64,000 bases of DNA from Streptantibioticus rubrisoli (GCF_024436055.1 NZ_JANFNH010000041.1:1-64000), one strand, 5' to 3'; positions 48,519 through 56,281 are shown, numbered from the stretch's first letter. Made by a program: numbers and translations. Notes: a model not told the origin generated them from the sequence alone.

Positions 48519-49424
48519 ATGGAGGCCAGGGCGCACTGCCAGGAGTCAGCCATGTCCGATCATGCCTCGGCCTACATCTCGGTCCACTTCAACGACGAAG
48601 CCCCGGAGGCCGCTCGGCAAGCAGTCCGGGATGTTGTGTTGGCCGCCTTCACCGAAGCCGGAGAGGGCGCGCAAGCAGACCAGGATCCGATCAGGTGGTT
48701 CATTGTGGAAGCCTCCCGAGCCGCGGACCCCTCGCTCGACCACGCGAAGCCGCGACCCGGAACCAGCCCGGTGCAGGTCTTGCTGCGCGGTGAGTCCCTT
48801 CCCGCCTCGCGCGTGGCCGATGTCATCGCGCGGAGTTTCCTGACCGAGCAGGACACCACGCACACCGTCGCCAACGTCTACGCCCAGCTCACCGTGGACC
48901 CCTCACGCCCACCCGGGGGGAAGTTCGCCTTCACCTCCGAGGTTCGAAGCCGAGGCCGACTGAACAGCGAAGCTCCTCTCCCGGCCACGGGGCAAGGCGC
49001 GGGGCGCGATGGGTCTGGTTGCCGCCGGCATCACGACTCGTGTCACCACTGGGTACGAACACCAGACCGAAGCGAACGGAAAACGGCCCCGGTGCGTGTA
49101 CGCATCGGGGCCGCCCCTTTCGGGCCGTCACACGTGAGAGTGCTCGACCCACGCCAAACTTACCGCAGAAGATGTCCACTTTGCCAGGTAATCATACGAT
49201 TTAAAGGAGTTTATCGGTCTCAAGCGCGGCCTCTCCGGGGGGTGCTCGGTCCGTCCGCCGCCCGTTGTCGGATCCGTGGGTACTTCGTCAGGCCGGCGCA
49301 CCAGCTACGCACACCACGAGAGCCAACGATGAGGCGTGGTGGGGGAGCGGCTGCCGTCACAGTGTGGTGCCGTGCCAGAGGCCCTCGACCCGGAACCAAA
49401 GACCTGGTGCGAGGACCGAGTTGA
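48519..49424 (+). CDS. hypothetical protein; only the first half looks authentic
   Basis: The ORF is 301 aa, but only residues 1 to about 135 look like a real protein (DHASAYISVHFNDEAPEAARQAVRDVV, PIRWFIVEASRAADPSL, TVANVYAQLTVDPSRPP). After FTSEVRSRGRLNS the sequence becomes Arg/Gly/Pro-rich, and a G/C-rich hairpin at 49086-49112 lies inside, which suggests that a deletion or insertion fused the gene to intergenic DNA. The ATG at 48519 has AAGGAGG; 48552 is an alternative start. I do not recognise the family. Confidence 0.5.
   Translation: MEARAHCQESAMSDHASAYISVHFNDEAPEAARQAVRDVVLAAFTEAGEGAQADQDPIRWFIVEASRAADPSLDHAKPRPGTSPVQVLLRGESLPASRVADVIARSFLTEQDTTHTVANVYAQLTVDPSRPPGGKFAFTSEVRSRGRLNSEAPLPATGQGAGRDGSGCRRHHDSCHHWVRTPDRSERKTAPVRVRIGAAPFGPSHVRVLDPRQTYRRRCPLCQVIIRFKGVYRSQARPLRGVLGPSAARCRIRGYFVRPAHQLRTPREPTMRRGGGAAAVTVWCRARGPRPGTKDLVRGPS
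49086..49112. terminator. hairpin GGCCCCG...CGGGGCC
   Basis: GGCCCCGGTGCG and CGCATCGGGGCC pair around TGTA with one mismatch. On the minus strand it is followed by GTTTT, so it could terminate the leftward gene at 49357 or the original end of the rightward gene. Confidence 0.5.
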
Positions 49425-49605
49425 CGATGGGCCCCGCTCCCTGTGGCACCCGCAGGATCCTCAGTGCCCCACTGGGGAGTACGTCGTACTGGTAGGTGAC
49501 CGCCGACTCGCCTTCGGTGATATCGGTGAAGACGATGTCTGTCGCAGGCTCGTCCGCGTACTCCTTGGGTGTGCGGTTCTCGACCAATTTGATAAAAACG
49601 CCCAT
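49357..49605 (-). CDS. small hypothetical protein
   Basis: An 82-aa acidic protein (KLVENRTPKEYADEPATDIVF, SAVTYQYDVLPSGALRILRVP, LAPGLWFRVEGLWHG) predicted as mostly beta strand. There is no clear ribosome-binding site before the ATG at 49605, so it may be leaderless. Codon use is plausible and nothing better competes on the other strand. I do not recognise the family. Confidence 0.55.
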   Translation of the reverse strand: MGVFIKLVENRTPKEYADEPATDIVFTDITEGESAVTYQYDVLPSGALRILRVPQGAGPIVNSVLAPGLWFRVEGLWHGTTL

Positions 49606-50215
49606 GTTTCAACGTTAGGGCCATCTTGTGGTTCGCGCTCGCCACGGGCATGCCGAAGTGGCGTGACCGACTGGAAAGGGTGCGATGTGCCTGCTTTCGC
49701 GCAGGTCGGCAGCACCCACGTTACGCCGCTGAGGCGTCGGAGTGGTGGGTCCGTCCGTCTGCCGAACCGGATCACAGGCCACTCGTCGCCCCGGGGCGTC
49801 GACCGGCATCGACGGGCAGCCGCCTACCGGCGGCATATCCTTTGATCATCACGTCGATACGGTCGAACATCCCAGGTGCACGCCAAAGTCACGGAACGAC
49901 CGACAGGTAGAGAAAATCATGAATTGTGCAGCGGTGGATACGTTCATCGCCTGAAATGTCGCAACGACACGCGCCAGCCGCCGACCTGACGAGATAGCCA
50001 GAAGAACGGTGGCGAAACCTGGAAAGCACGACGGTCCGAGCCGAAATCGGTGAGTGCGGAGAAAACCGAGCCCCGTCGATGGACCCGTCCGGCCTCCGGT
50101 CGGAGTAACCTTAAGGAATACCGGGATCATTTCGTATATCGACTTCCGTGTCGGTGTCGCTCTCGGCGCACAAAAATCCCGGGCACTGGAATACGCCCGG
50201 GGGCAGGTCTGCATC
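49606..50215. other. 610-bp gap upstream of the DUF5994 gene
   Basis: No supportable gene. The last 100 bp are A/T-richer with a possible promoter and end in the hairpin CCCGGGC (50178-50184) / GCCCGGG (50195-50201), which overlaps the G-rich translation start region. A short reading frame, MNCAAVDTFIA, at about 49919-49954 may be chance. Confidence 0.4.
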
Positions 50216-50791
50216 ATGACCATGACCACCGACCACACGTCGGCAACAAACGAGCGCCTCTTCCCGCCACCGGCCCGAGTGTCCCTGACCCCGGCGAACG
50301 CCGCCCTCGGCCTCCTCGACGGCGCCTGGTGGCCCCACTCCCGCGACCTCACACGCGAACTCCCCGCTCTGACAGAGGCGTTGGACCGCCTCTGGGGGCG
50401 AATCACCCGCGTCACAGTCAACCCTCATCTCTGGCCGGTCATCCCGCGGAAGGTGTCCGTGGGCGGGCATGTGGTGAAGGTAGGTTGGTTCATCGCCGAG
50501 CAGGACCCGCACAAGCTGCTGCTCATCTGCGAGGACGTCGGCCGAAGGGACCTGCTGGTGGTCCCGCCGCAGACCGGTGTGACCGCGGCCGCCCGGCTGA
50601 TGTCCGCCGCAGCCGACCCGCACAACACGCTCACCGCCACCGGACTCATGGCGCAGGAAGCGGCTCGGAACGCCGCAGAGATCGACCGCACCCTGGAAGA
50701 AGAGTGGGAGTCCGAAGGCGGACTCCTGGCAACCTCTCCCGAACTCCCTGGGACGCCGACAGGCTTTCCGCGCCAGGCCGTAGGGGTGTGA
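50216..50791 (+). CDS. DUF5994-family protein
   Basis: A 191-aa soluble protein with RVSLTPANAALGLLDGAWWPHSRDLTRELPALTEAL and VTVNPHLWPVIPRKVSVGGHVVKVGWF, features of the actinobacterial DUF5994 family (from memory), which is usually found near stress genes. Function unknown. The ATG at 50216 follows a small hairpin that could mask the ribosome-binding site; 50222 is an alternative. Its stop codon overlaps the next start. Confidence 0.8.
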   Translation: MTMTTDHTSATNERLFPPPARVSLTPANAALGLLDGAWWPHSRDLTRELPALTEALDRLWGRITRVTVNPHLWPVIPRKVSVGGHVVKVGWFIAEQDPHKLLLICEDVGRRDLLVVPPQTGVTAAARLMSAAADPHNTLTATGLMAQEAARNAAEIDRTLEEEWESEGGLLATSPELPGTPTGFPRQAVGV

Positions 50792-51090
50792 GAGTGATGG
50801 GGACCATCGTCACCGTGGCGGTCATTCTCGCGATGATCGCCGCGGGAGGGATCCTGATTCATCTACTCAACGTTCAGCACGACGAGCGCGTCGCCGTCTA
50901 CCCCTACAGCCGCTTCCGAATGGGGCGCCGCGGCCGGACACCCGCCAAGCCGATGGCTCCGACCGCGCAGCATCCCGGGCTCGTCGGCACTCCGCCCGCC
51001 CGCGACACGCGCCGCGACCACCGTGACGGCGGCCGAGGGCGGCTGCGCCCGCGACGCCGCATGGTGCGCGCCCGGCGCCAGAATGCGTGA
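50788..51090 (+). CDS. small basic membrane protein coupled to the DUF5994 gene
   Basis: A 100-aa protein with one N-terminal transmembrane helix (VTVAVILAMIAAGGILIHLL), then an Arg/Pro-rich cytoplasmic tail (RFRMGRRGRTPAK, RGRLRPRRRMVRARRQ). The GTG at 50788 overlaps the upstream TGA by GTGA; an ATG lies nine bases further on. The coupling implies that it works with DUF5994. Confidence 0.65.
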   Translation: MRVMGTIVTVAVILAMIAAGGILIHLLNVQHDERVAVYPYSRFRMGRRGRTPAKPMAPTAQHPGLVGTPPARDTRRDHRDGGRGRLRPRRRMVRARRQNA

Positions 51091-51320
51091 GCCCGCTTAC
51101 CCGCGGGCGCCTGCGCCGGTAAGCCACGTCCTGCGTTGCCGTCGGTCACCTGTAAAAGCACACCGACTCCGGTACCGACTCCGTCCGGCCCGAGGACGCG
51201 CAAGTGCCGGAAGGTCGGGTGAGGTGACGCTCCTTGGCGGAGTTCGCCCTTGATCGTCTTGTTCTCTCCCGTGCGCTCACCGGGAAATCGGAAGCCCGTG
51301 GCCAGCGCCAAGTGGTGGTC

Positions 51321-52562
51321 CTAGGGCACGATCGCCAGGTGGTCGGCGGTGCCGCCCCGCCACTCGATGAGGAAGACCGTCGCGTCGTCGCTGGTGATCC
51401 CGCCCCGCTCCTGCTTTAGCATGTGGGACAGCGTACGAACCATCGCGCGCACCCCTGTCTCCGCACGCCCGACGCGCATGACGACGTCGACCAATTGTTC
51501 CAGACCGAACTGCTCCCCACCGACCTCGTGCTCTTCGATGAGACCGTCGGTGAAGCACAGCACCCGATCGCCGGGCTGCAGCATCTGCTCGCTGACGCGG
51601 GGCTCCTCACCACCGAAGCCGACCGGCAAGGTCGTCCGGCTCTCCAGCACCCGGATGACATCGTGGTTCCGGATCAGCAGTGGAGCCGGGTGGCCGGCGT
51701 TCACCCACTGCAAGTGTCCGGTCGCGGTGTTCAGGCGCATCATCTGCGCGGTGACGAAGTGCTCGGGCCCGAACTGCTCCGCGATGACCTGGTCCATGAA
51801 CGCGTAGATCTCGGACAGACCGACATCGGCGCGCCTGGAGTGGCGGTAGGCACCAATGGCAGCCGTCGCCATCACAGCAGCGCCCAGGCCGTGGCCCATC
51901 GCGTCGATCACGGCAACGTGCAGGACGTCGTCGTTGAGTGCGTAGTCGAAACTGTCGCCCGCGACCTTGTAAGCGGGCTCCAGGATCCCCGCCACCTCGA
52001 CCTGCGGGACGGACAACCTCAGCGGCGGCAGCAGTGACCACTGGATCTCCGCGGCCACGCTCATCTCGCCACAACGCCGGGCCTGGAGGAACTGGTCGGT
52101 GTAACTGCCCTTGGTGACCAGCAGGTCCGCGACCAGACGCGTGAGCCGCCGCAGCAGCCGCCGGTCGTCGTCATCCAGGGTGTCCACGGTGAGGGCCAGC
52201 ACCCCCACCTGGTCGCTGCCGTCCAACAGCGGCAGGTACATCCGAACGCCGTCGGCCTGCGGTACCTCGACCACAGCCGCGCCCAGGAATGCCCTCCCGG
52301 CGTGGGAGTCGTCAATCGGTTCGGGCTCACCGGCCACGAGCCGCCTGCCGGGCAGCGGCACCAGCGTCAGCTGTTCGTAGTCCTGCAGGAGCACCGACAC
52401 GTCACGGCCGCCGATCTTGCCCACTTCCTCCGCGATCAGCGGAGCGATCAATTGCGGAGGCAGCTCGTGAGCGCGATCCAGCAGCAGACCCAGCAGCCGC
52501 TCACCGAACCCTTCGGACCGATCAACCGCGACTTTACCGGGTTTCCGCGCACCCTCCGCCAT
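51321..52562 (-). CDS. SpoIIE-family PP2C phosphatase with GAF-like sensor domain
   Basis: A 413-aa protein. The N-terminal half is a GAF-like domain (DVSVLLQDYEQLTLVPLPGRR, GVRMYLPLLDGSDQVGVLAL); a linker helix with SVAAEIQWSLLPPL leads to a C-terminal SpoIIE-type Mn-dependent phosphatase domain with AGDSFDYALND, HVAVIDAMGHGLGAA and GDRVLCFTDGLIEEH. Such enzymes dephosphorylate STAS anti-anti-sigma factors and activate stress sigma factors. The ATG at 52562 has GAGGGG. The STAS partner is not encoded in the island; the chromosomal STAS protein at 8453-8776 is one of many candidates. Confidence 0.92.
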   Translation of the reverse strand: MAEGARKPGKVAVDRSEGFGERLLGLLLDRAHELPPQLIAPLIAEEVGKIGGRDVSVLLQDYEQLTLVPLPGRRLVAGEPEPIDDSHAGRAFLGAAVVEVPQADGVRMYLPLLDGSDQVGVLALTVDTLDDDDRRLLRRLTRLVADLLVTKGSYTDQFLQARRCGEMSVAAEIQWSLLPPLRLSVPQVEVAGILEPAYKVAGDSFDYALNDDVLHVAVIDAMGHGLGAAVMATAAIGAYRHSRRADVGLSEIYAFMDQVIAEQFGPEHFVTAQMMRLNTATGHLQWVNAGHPAPLLIRNHDVIRVLESRTTLPVGFGGEEPRVSEQMLQPGDRVLCFTDGLIEEHEVGGEQFGLEQLVDVVMRVGRAETGVRAMVRTLSHMLKQERGGITSDDATVFLIEWRGGTADHLAIVP

Positions 52563-52580
52563 AACCCCTCATACCATCAC

Positions 52581-52703
52581 GTGCCCCTCCATCCCGCGAA
52601 CCGCACACATGCGGGGGTGGCTCCGCTCGCCGTGGCGGTGCTCATCCCCGCTGGCGCGCACGCCTTCAATGCCGACGTGGCCCTGGTACTGGTCGTGGTC
52701 ATC
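52581..52703 (+). pseudogene. remnant of a DUF4118 (sensor-kinase-like) membrane domain
   Basis: About 40 codons read VAPLAVAVLIPAGAHAF and NADVALVLVVVI, which matches the two first membrane segments of actinobacterial DUF4118 proteins (from memory). After that the reading becomes Arg/Pro-rich with no domain, so only the start of the gene remains. Confidence 0.4.
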
Positions 52704-52829
52704 CGGCAGTCGGTGCACCCGAACGAGCGGCCGTGCGCCCTGGACGGACGCACCCACCGGGCGGGTAGTTGGTGCCCGCAGGCTCGCGCAGGAGGCTGGA
52801 GCAGACGTCCCACAAGGAAAGGTGCCACC

Positions 52830-53384
52830 GTGGCGATCACCCCCGCCCGTCCAGCGGAACCCCTGGCCGTGCGGCCGTACTCGGTCGCTGACCAGGACGC
52901 GGTGCTCGCCCTGGTGGAGGGCGACCGGCTGCCTGGGCAGCCGCAGGCGACGCCCGGGATGCTCGACCAGGCGCTGGCCGGACACTCGCCGGTGGACGGC
53001 GACTGGTGGGCCGAACTGGACACGCCCCGCACCGATGTCGTGCACGATCCGAACGGGCGAGTGCGGGGAGTCGTCTCCTAGGCGACGCGCCCCCGGGACG
53101 GGGCCGGGCTGATCCTGTGGCTGCACGCCGAGGAGGAAGACCAGACGGTCGCCGAGACGCTGGTCGGCCGCGCCCTCGACCAGCTTGGGCCACGCACCGT
53201 GCACGCGTTCGAGTTCGCCTCCGCGCTCACCCTTGGGATGGAGGGCCTGCCGGTACGCAACCGCCCGGCATTGGAAGCAGCCGGGTTCACCGGTCGCGAC
53301 CTGTGGCGCTATGTCCACCGCGGCCTCGACGGCCCGCTGCCGACCACCACCTACCCCGTCGCGACTATAGGAGGTGCGCCGTGA
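52830..53384 (+). pseudogene. GNAT-family acetyltransferase interrupted by one amber codon
   Basis: The reading frame starts at a GTG with AAGGAAAGG and runs LAVRPYSVADQDAVLALVE to GRVRGVVS, meets TAG at 53079-53081, and continues in the same frame with ATRPRDGAGLILWLHAEEED, LGPRTVHAFEFASALTLGM and ALEAAGFTGRDLWRYVHRGL up to TGA at 53384. The two halves together make a normal GNAT of about 184 residues. From family alignments in memory the interrupted codon is normally Tyr, so a single TAC or TAT to TAG change explains it. The frame after the stop is otherwise perfectly intact, suggesting recent loss. Confidence 0.85.
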
Positions 53385-53795
53385 CCGTGCTGCCCCGCCT
53401 ACTGCTGGGCGACGTCGAACAACTGGTGGACCGAACCCCGCCGATTTCGCTACGCGCGGCGGTGCACACCGTCTGGGAGGACCGTGGGCAGACTCGCGTG
53501 CGCGCGTTGCTCACCCAGGCCCCCGATGCCCCGCGTGGAACTGGTGAGCCTGCGCTCCCATGACACAGACACCGGGGCGGCGGCCCTTGAGGCAACCGTC
53601 GCCATCACCGGCCCCGCCACCGCACGGCTGGGACGAGTCCTCACCCTCGTATGGCTTAACCCTGCTGTCCATGCCGTCCGCTGGACCCTGCCGCCCGGAG
53701 CGCAGCGCAGTACCGGAGCATGCCCTGGCCTGAAGAGGGCCGGGTGTCCTTTGATCGTGCATGGCGTCCGGGCCCATATTGGGAAAGGAAGCTGA
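53381..53795 (+). pseudogene. frameshifted gene coupled to the GNAT gene, family unknown
   Basis: A GTG at 53381 with AGGAGG overlaps the GNAT stop. The first frame gives VEQLVDRTPPISLRAAVHTVW and RVRALLTQAPDAPR and stops at 53563. A different frame then continues at about 53528 with PRVELVSLRSHDTDTG, AALEATVAITGPATARLG and LTLVWLNPAVHAVRWTL up to 53795. The two parts are probably one protein broken near 53525 by a +1 insertion or 2-nt deletion. I do not recognise the family. Confidence 0.7.
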
Positions 53796-53808
53796 AGGGG
53801 GCTTCGAT

Positions 53809-54245
53809 ATGAAAGTGCCAGCGCGCCCACAGACTGAGGACGGCGTCCTGGGAGCTCTTCTCCTGATCGTCTTGGAAGGTGTCGCGCTCGTCATTGCCCG
53901 AGCCCGGTACGTACCGCTGGTCAGCAGTGCTCTGGTCGGTGGCGCGACCTGCACGGTGATCGTCGTACTCGCCGTGGCGCACCACCACCGGACAGCCACC
54001 CGGAAGGCCCGCCAGCGATTGCCGGAAGCCGTGGACGAGCCGCTGTTCAGCGCCGACGCGTTGGCAGGCTTCCCTATGGAAGCCTTCCGCCCGCTCTTGC
54101 TCGCCCCGGACCCCCTGACTTGAACCGCCTGTACACCGCCTGGATCTTCGCCACCCACGGTTACGACGCGGCCTGATCGAAGGGCACCCAGACCTGGCCG
54201 CTGACATCGTCCATACGCTGATCAAGGCGGCACATCAGCGAGGCC
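53809..54245 (+). pseudogene. gene with two frameshifts, small membrane/helical protein
   Basis: The ATG at 53809 starts a protein with two membrane helices (GALLLIVLEGVALVIARA, LVGGATCTVIVVLAVAHH) and then DALAGFPMEAFRPLLLAP. That frame stops at 54123, and a second frame continues DLNRLYTAWIFATHGYDAA up to TGA at 54174. A third frame continues IEGHPDLAADIVHTLIKAAHQ. The second break fits loss of one G from TGGATC (Trp-Ile), leaving TGATC. The combination reads as a single decayed gene. Confidence 0.65.
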
Positions 54246-54568
54246 AATACCGCACCGCGTTGACGGCTCCGCACGCCAGGACGAAGTTTCCCGACTGCCT
54301 CGATGCCTGCCAACACACAGGGATGCGCGCAGGTCGGCGAGTTGGGCGGTGTGGCCCAGGCCGGGGATTTTCGACCTGCAGACCCCGACAGACGGTGACG
54401 GTGCAGCGGGCGGCGCTGCGGACCAGGCGGTCATGACCCACCGAGGCAATGACCAGTCCTGGCGGAACATGCTCATGCGCTGGCGGAGGAGAACTAGGCA
54501 CGGTATCTGTCCGAGTATTCGACCCTCGGTGTAGCCGATGACATCGACCCGTATGCCATGGAGGCAAA
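54246..54568 (+). other. remnant region upstream of the coupled small genes
   Basis: The last 25 codons before 54570 read ARYLSEYSTLGVADDIDPY-AMEAK, preceded across an in-frame TAG at 54495-54497 by HAHALAEEN. The phrase looks like the C-terminal end of a real protein, coupled by GTGA to the gene at 54569. Upstream the frame is not readable. This is probably another inactivated island gene. Confidence 0.4.
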
Positions 54569-54775
54569 GTGACCGCCCACGACGAGCTCCACAAGTGGCT
54601 GACGAAGTCCATCAGCACGCCCACCGCTGAGCGACTGCTGCGTGACTACGCCCACGAGCTGGCGGAGGAGATCCGGGGCGCCGCAACAGGCGTGAACGGC
54701 GGCACCGCCGATTTCCCGCGTGGCATGCGTGAGGCCGCCGACCTGATCGATCCATGCCCTCAGGAGGAGGAGTGA
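54569..54775 (+). CDS. small AICE/phage-type hypothetical protein
   Basis: A 68-aa protein starting TAHDELHKWLTKSISTPTAERLLRDYAHELAEEI, a pattern typical of small proteins of Streptomyces integrative elements and phages. Function unknown. The GTG at 54569 overlaps the stop of the upstream remnant, and its stop codon overlaps the next GTG, so three frames are coupled. Confidence 0.65.
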   Translation: MTAHDELHKWLTKSISTPTAERLLRDYAHELAEEIRGAATGVNGGTADFPRGMREAADLIDPCPQEEE

Positions 54776-54972
54776 CCGACCACACTCACCCGCACAGCGA
54801 CTCCGAGGGCTGGTGCTACTGGCGGTGCGCGGAGGGCATCACGGCTGAGACCGGCGCAACGTCGGTGTGCCGCTGCACGGCGGCCCCTGCCTCGTCAAGG
54901 GTGGGGCGGGCGCTGGTCCCGCCCCACCCGCCGCGGGAGCCACCGTGTGATCGCTCGACATGGCGGGGCTAG
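54772..54972 (+). CDS. small Cys/His-containing hypothetical protein
   Basis: A 66-aa protein with HTHPHSDSEGWCYWRC and SVCRCTAAP; the Cys and His residues could bind a metal. The GTG at 54772 overlaps the upstream stop codon. The Pro/Arg-rich C-terminus may not be native. Family unknown. Confidence 0.5.
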   Translation: MTDHTHPHSDSEGWCYWRCAEGITAETGATSVCRCTAAPASSRVGRALVPPHPPREPPCDRSTWRG

Positions 54973-55547
54973 GTGTAATGCCAGAGGCCAGTGACTTTGC
55001 GGCTGCCGGGACCGCCGGAGGACAGTGCTTCCGCAGGTGAGACGGTCGAACGGCCTATGTCACTGGTATTGCCTCTAGGCCGCCTCGTCGCGCACCCGCG
55101 ACGCATCCACAGCTGTGGACAGCTGACCCACGCTTCACCATGGGCGGCATGCACCGAGGGCGCAGGGGCCGGTGCCGTCACGCCGGCGGCGACGATCAGC
55201 CACCTGAACCGGCTCGGTAGTGTCAGGCCGAACGGTAACGACCCACCAGACCGTTTGCATTTCCGTGTGGCGTCAGCCACATTCAGGCAGGTCGCACGCG
55301 GTTTTCGGGAGTCTACGATGCTGGGTTCCCCGGCCTGAGGTGCGTCGGTATATTTGGCCGTGAGTACGGCCAACGAGCGTTAACGAAGGACCCTTGACCT
55401 GCAGTTATATGTCAGCAGAAGGGGTCAGACCTAGCGTCGGGGACGCCGCGCGGCTCGAAAGAGCAACGGTCAATAGACCGTGTGCGTTTTGGCATGAACG
55501 CAAGAAGCCCTGATCTGCATTCCTGCAGGTCAGGGTCTTAGTCCGGA
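54973..55547. other. 575-bp right end of the island
   Basis: No gene can be supported; ORFs on both strands (54991-55338 and 54969-55373) overlap each other and lack domains. It contains TGACCTGCAG at about 55393 and its inverted partner near 55523, which could be arm-type integrase sites, and a hairpin next to the tRNA. Confidence 0.4.
55508..55535 (-). terminator. element-supplied terminator of tRNA-Arg(CCG)
   Basis: CCCTGATCTGCA at 55508-55519 pairs with TGCAGGTCAGGG at 55524-55535 with one G-T mismatch. On the minus strand it begins 13 nt after the tRNA 3' end and is followed by CTTCTTG. It replaces the original terminator now at 39234-39270. Confidence 0.7.
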
Positions 55548-55594
55548 GTGCCCCCGGCAGGATTCGAACCTGCGCACACGGCTCCGGAGGCCGT
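55548..55594 (-). repeat. attachment site within tRNA-Arg(CCG)
   Basis: Identical over 47 bp to 39290-39336. It corresponds to the anticodon stem-loop through the discriminator base of the intact tRNA, so integration preserved tRNA function. Confidence 0.9.
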
Positions 55595-55620
55595 TGCTCT
55601 ATCCCCTGAGCTACGGGGGC
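55549..55620 (-). tRNA. tRNA-Arg, anticodon CCG
   Basis: A 72-nt cloverleaf on the minus strand: acceptor GCCCCCG/CGGGGGC, D-arm GCTC-AGGGGATA-GAGC, anticodon stem ACGGC/GCCGT with loop CTCCGGA (anticodon CCG), and T-arm GCAGG-TTCGAAT-CCTGC with discriminator A. CCA is not encoded. It decodes CGG, a frequent codon in this genome, so an intact copy is needed. A TAGGGT -10-like element lies upstream at about 55651-55656. Confidence 0.97.
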
Positions 55621-55806
55621 TTGTCGGCCGTTGTTTCGGCGACGGGTAGAACCCTACCAGCTTCCGGAGGGTGGGCGTGTACAGGGTTTTCACCGGCCTA
55701 CCGCATGGTCCGCGGGGGTGTCCCGGCCACGGGGAAAGCTCCCTCGCACGGGGAAGAAGTGGGTAAAACGCGGACGCAACCGGTGGTGCGCGCCTAGGCT
55801 TCAGAT

Positions 55807-56241
55807 GTGCAGGGCGCGTCCGGGCGGGTTCTTGTTGTCGACGACAACAAGGTCATCCGACAGCTGATCAGGGTCAACCTCGAACTGGAGGGCTTCGAGG
55901 TCGTGACCGCGGCTGATGGTGCGGAGTGCCTGGACATCGTGCGGCAGGTGCGGCCCGATGTGGTCACCTTGGACATGGTCATGCCGCGGATGGACGGACT
56001 GCGGGCCGCCGCGCTGCTGCGGGCGGATCCACGCACCCGGCACCTGCGGATCGCGATCGTCAGTGCGTGCAGTCGGCCGGAGATCGAGGGCGGGGAGCGG
56101 GCCGCGGTCGATGCCTTCCTCGCCAAGCCGTTCGAGCCCGCCGAGTTGGTGCGACTGGTACGGCGGCTGATGCACGCCGGTCCCGTGGCCGCCCCCGAGC
56201 AGCCGGAGGGACTTCCGGCGTCCAGCCCGCGCTGCTCGTAA
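55807..56241 (+). CDS. single-domain response regulator
   Basis: A 144-aa CheY-like receiver with no output domain. VLVVDDNKVIRQLIRVNLE supplies the acidic pair, VVTLDMVMPRMDG the phospho-acceptor Asp, and AFLAKPFEPAELV the conserved Lys. A Pro/Ser-rich tail of about 20 residues follows. It is the first chromosomal gene next to the tRNA and has no histidine kinase beside it. Confidence 0.92.
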   Translation: MQGASGRVLVVDDNKVIRQLIRVNLELEGFEVVTAADGAECLDIVRQVRPDVVTLDMVMPRMDGLRAAALLRADPRTRHLRIAIVSACSRPEIEGGERAAVDAFLAKPFEPAELVRLVRRLMHAGPVAAPEQPEGLPASSPRCS

Positions 56242-56281
56242 CCTCCGCACCCGCCGACCGGCCCCGGCGTACCCTCGCCCC

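Larger units (their letters stand above)
39290..55594. mobile_element. integrated genomic island in tRNA-Arg(CCG), about 16.3 kb
   Basis: The island is bounded by 47-bp direct repeats derived from the tRNA gene, carries a tyrosine integrase at 41907-43289, and interrupts an otherwise conserved Streptomyces gene order (the response regulator on one side, nrtL-lysA on the other). Size and target fit actinomycete integrative elements; S. coelicolor has one at a tRNA-Arg in the same neighbourhood (SCO5349 integrase, from memory). No RepSA/Prim-Pol replication gene, Xis or FtsK/TraB transfer gene is seen, so it is probably non-autonomous or decayed. The cargo is stress-related genes, a toxin-antitoxin pair and one unknown protein. 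Confidence 0.85.

Noticed and set aside
48931-48960. TTCGAAGCC stretch looking like a tRNA T-arm
   Set aside because: The flanking bases do not form a T-stem and no acceptor, D or anticodon arms are present.
49980-50110. Possible riboswitch upstream of the DUF5994 gene (a stretch vaguely like the c-di-AMP ydaO motif)
   Set aside because: Only a short GTCCGAGCC phrase fits; the conserved core and pairing are absent by eye.
53079-54497. Two in-frame TAG codons as a sign of stop-codon recoding
   Set aside because: Neighbouring genes carry frameshifts, so ordinary decay explains them; intact genes in the window use TAG as a normal stop.
54969-55373. 134-codon minus-strand ORF and an overlapping plus-strand ORF at the right end of the island
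   Set aside because: Neither has a domain, a ribosome-binding site or consistent codon bias.
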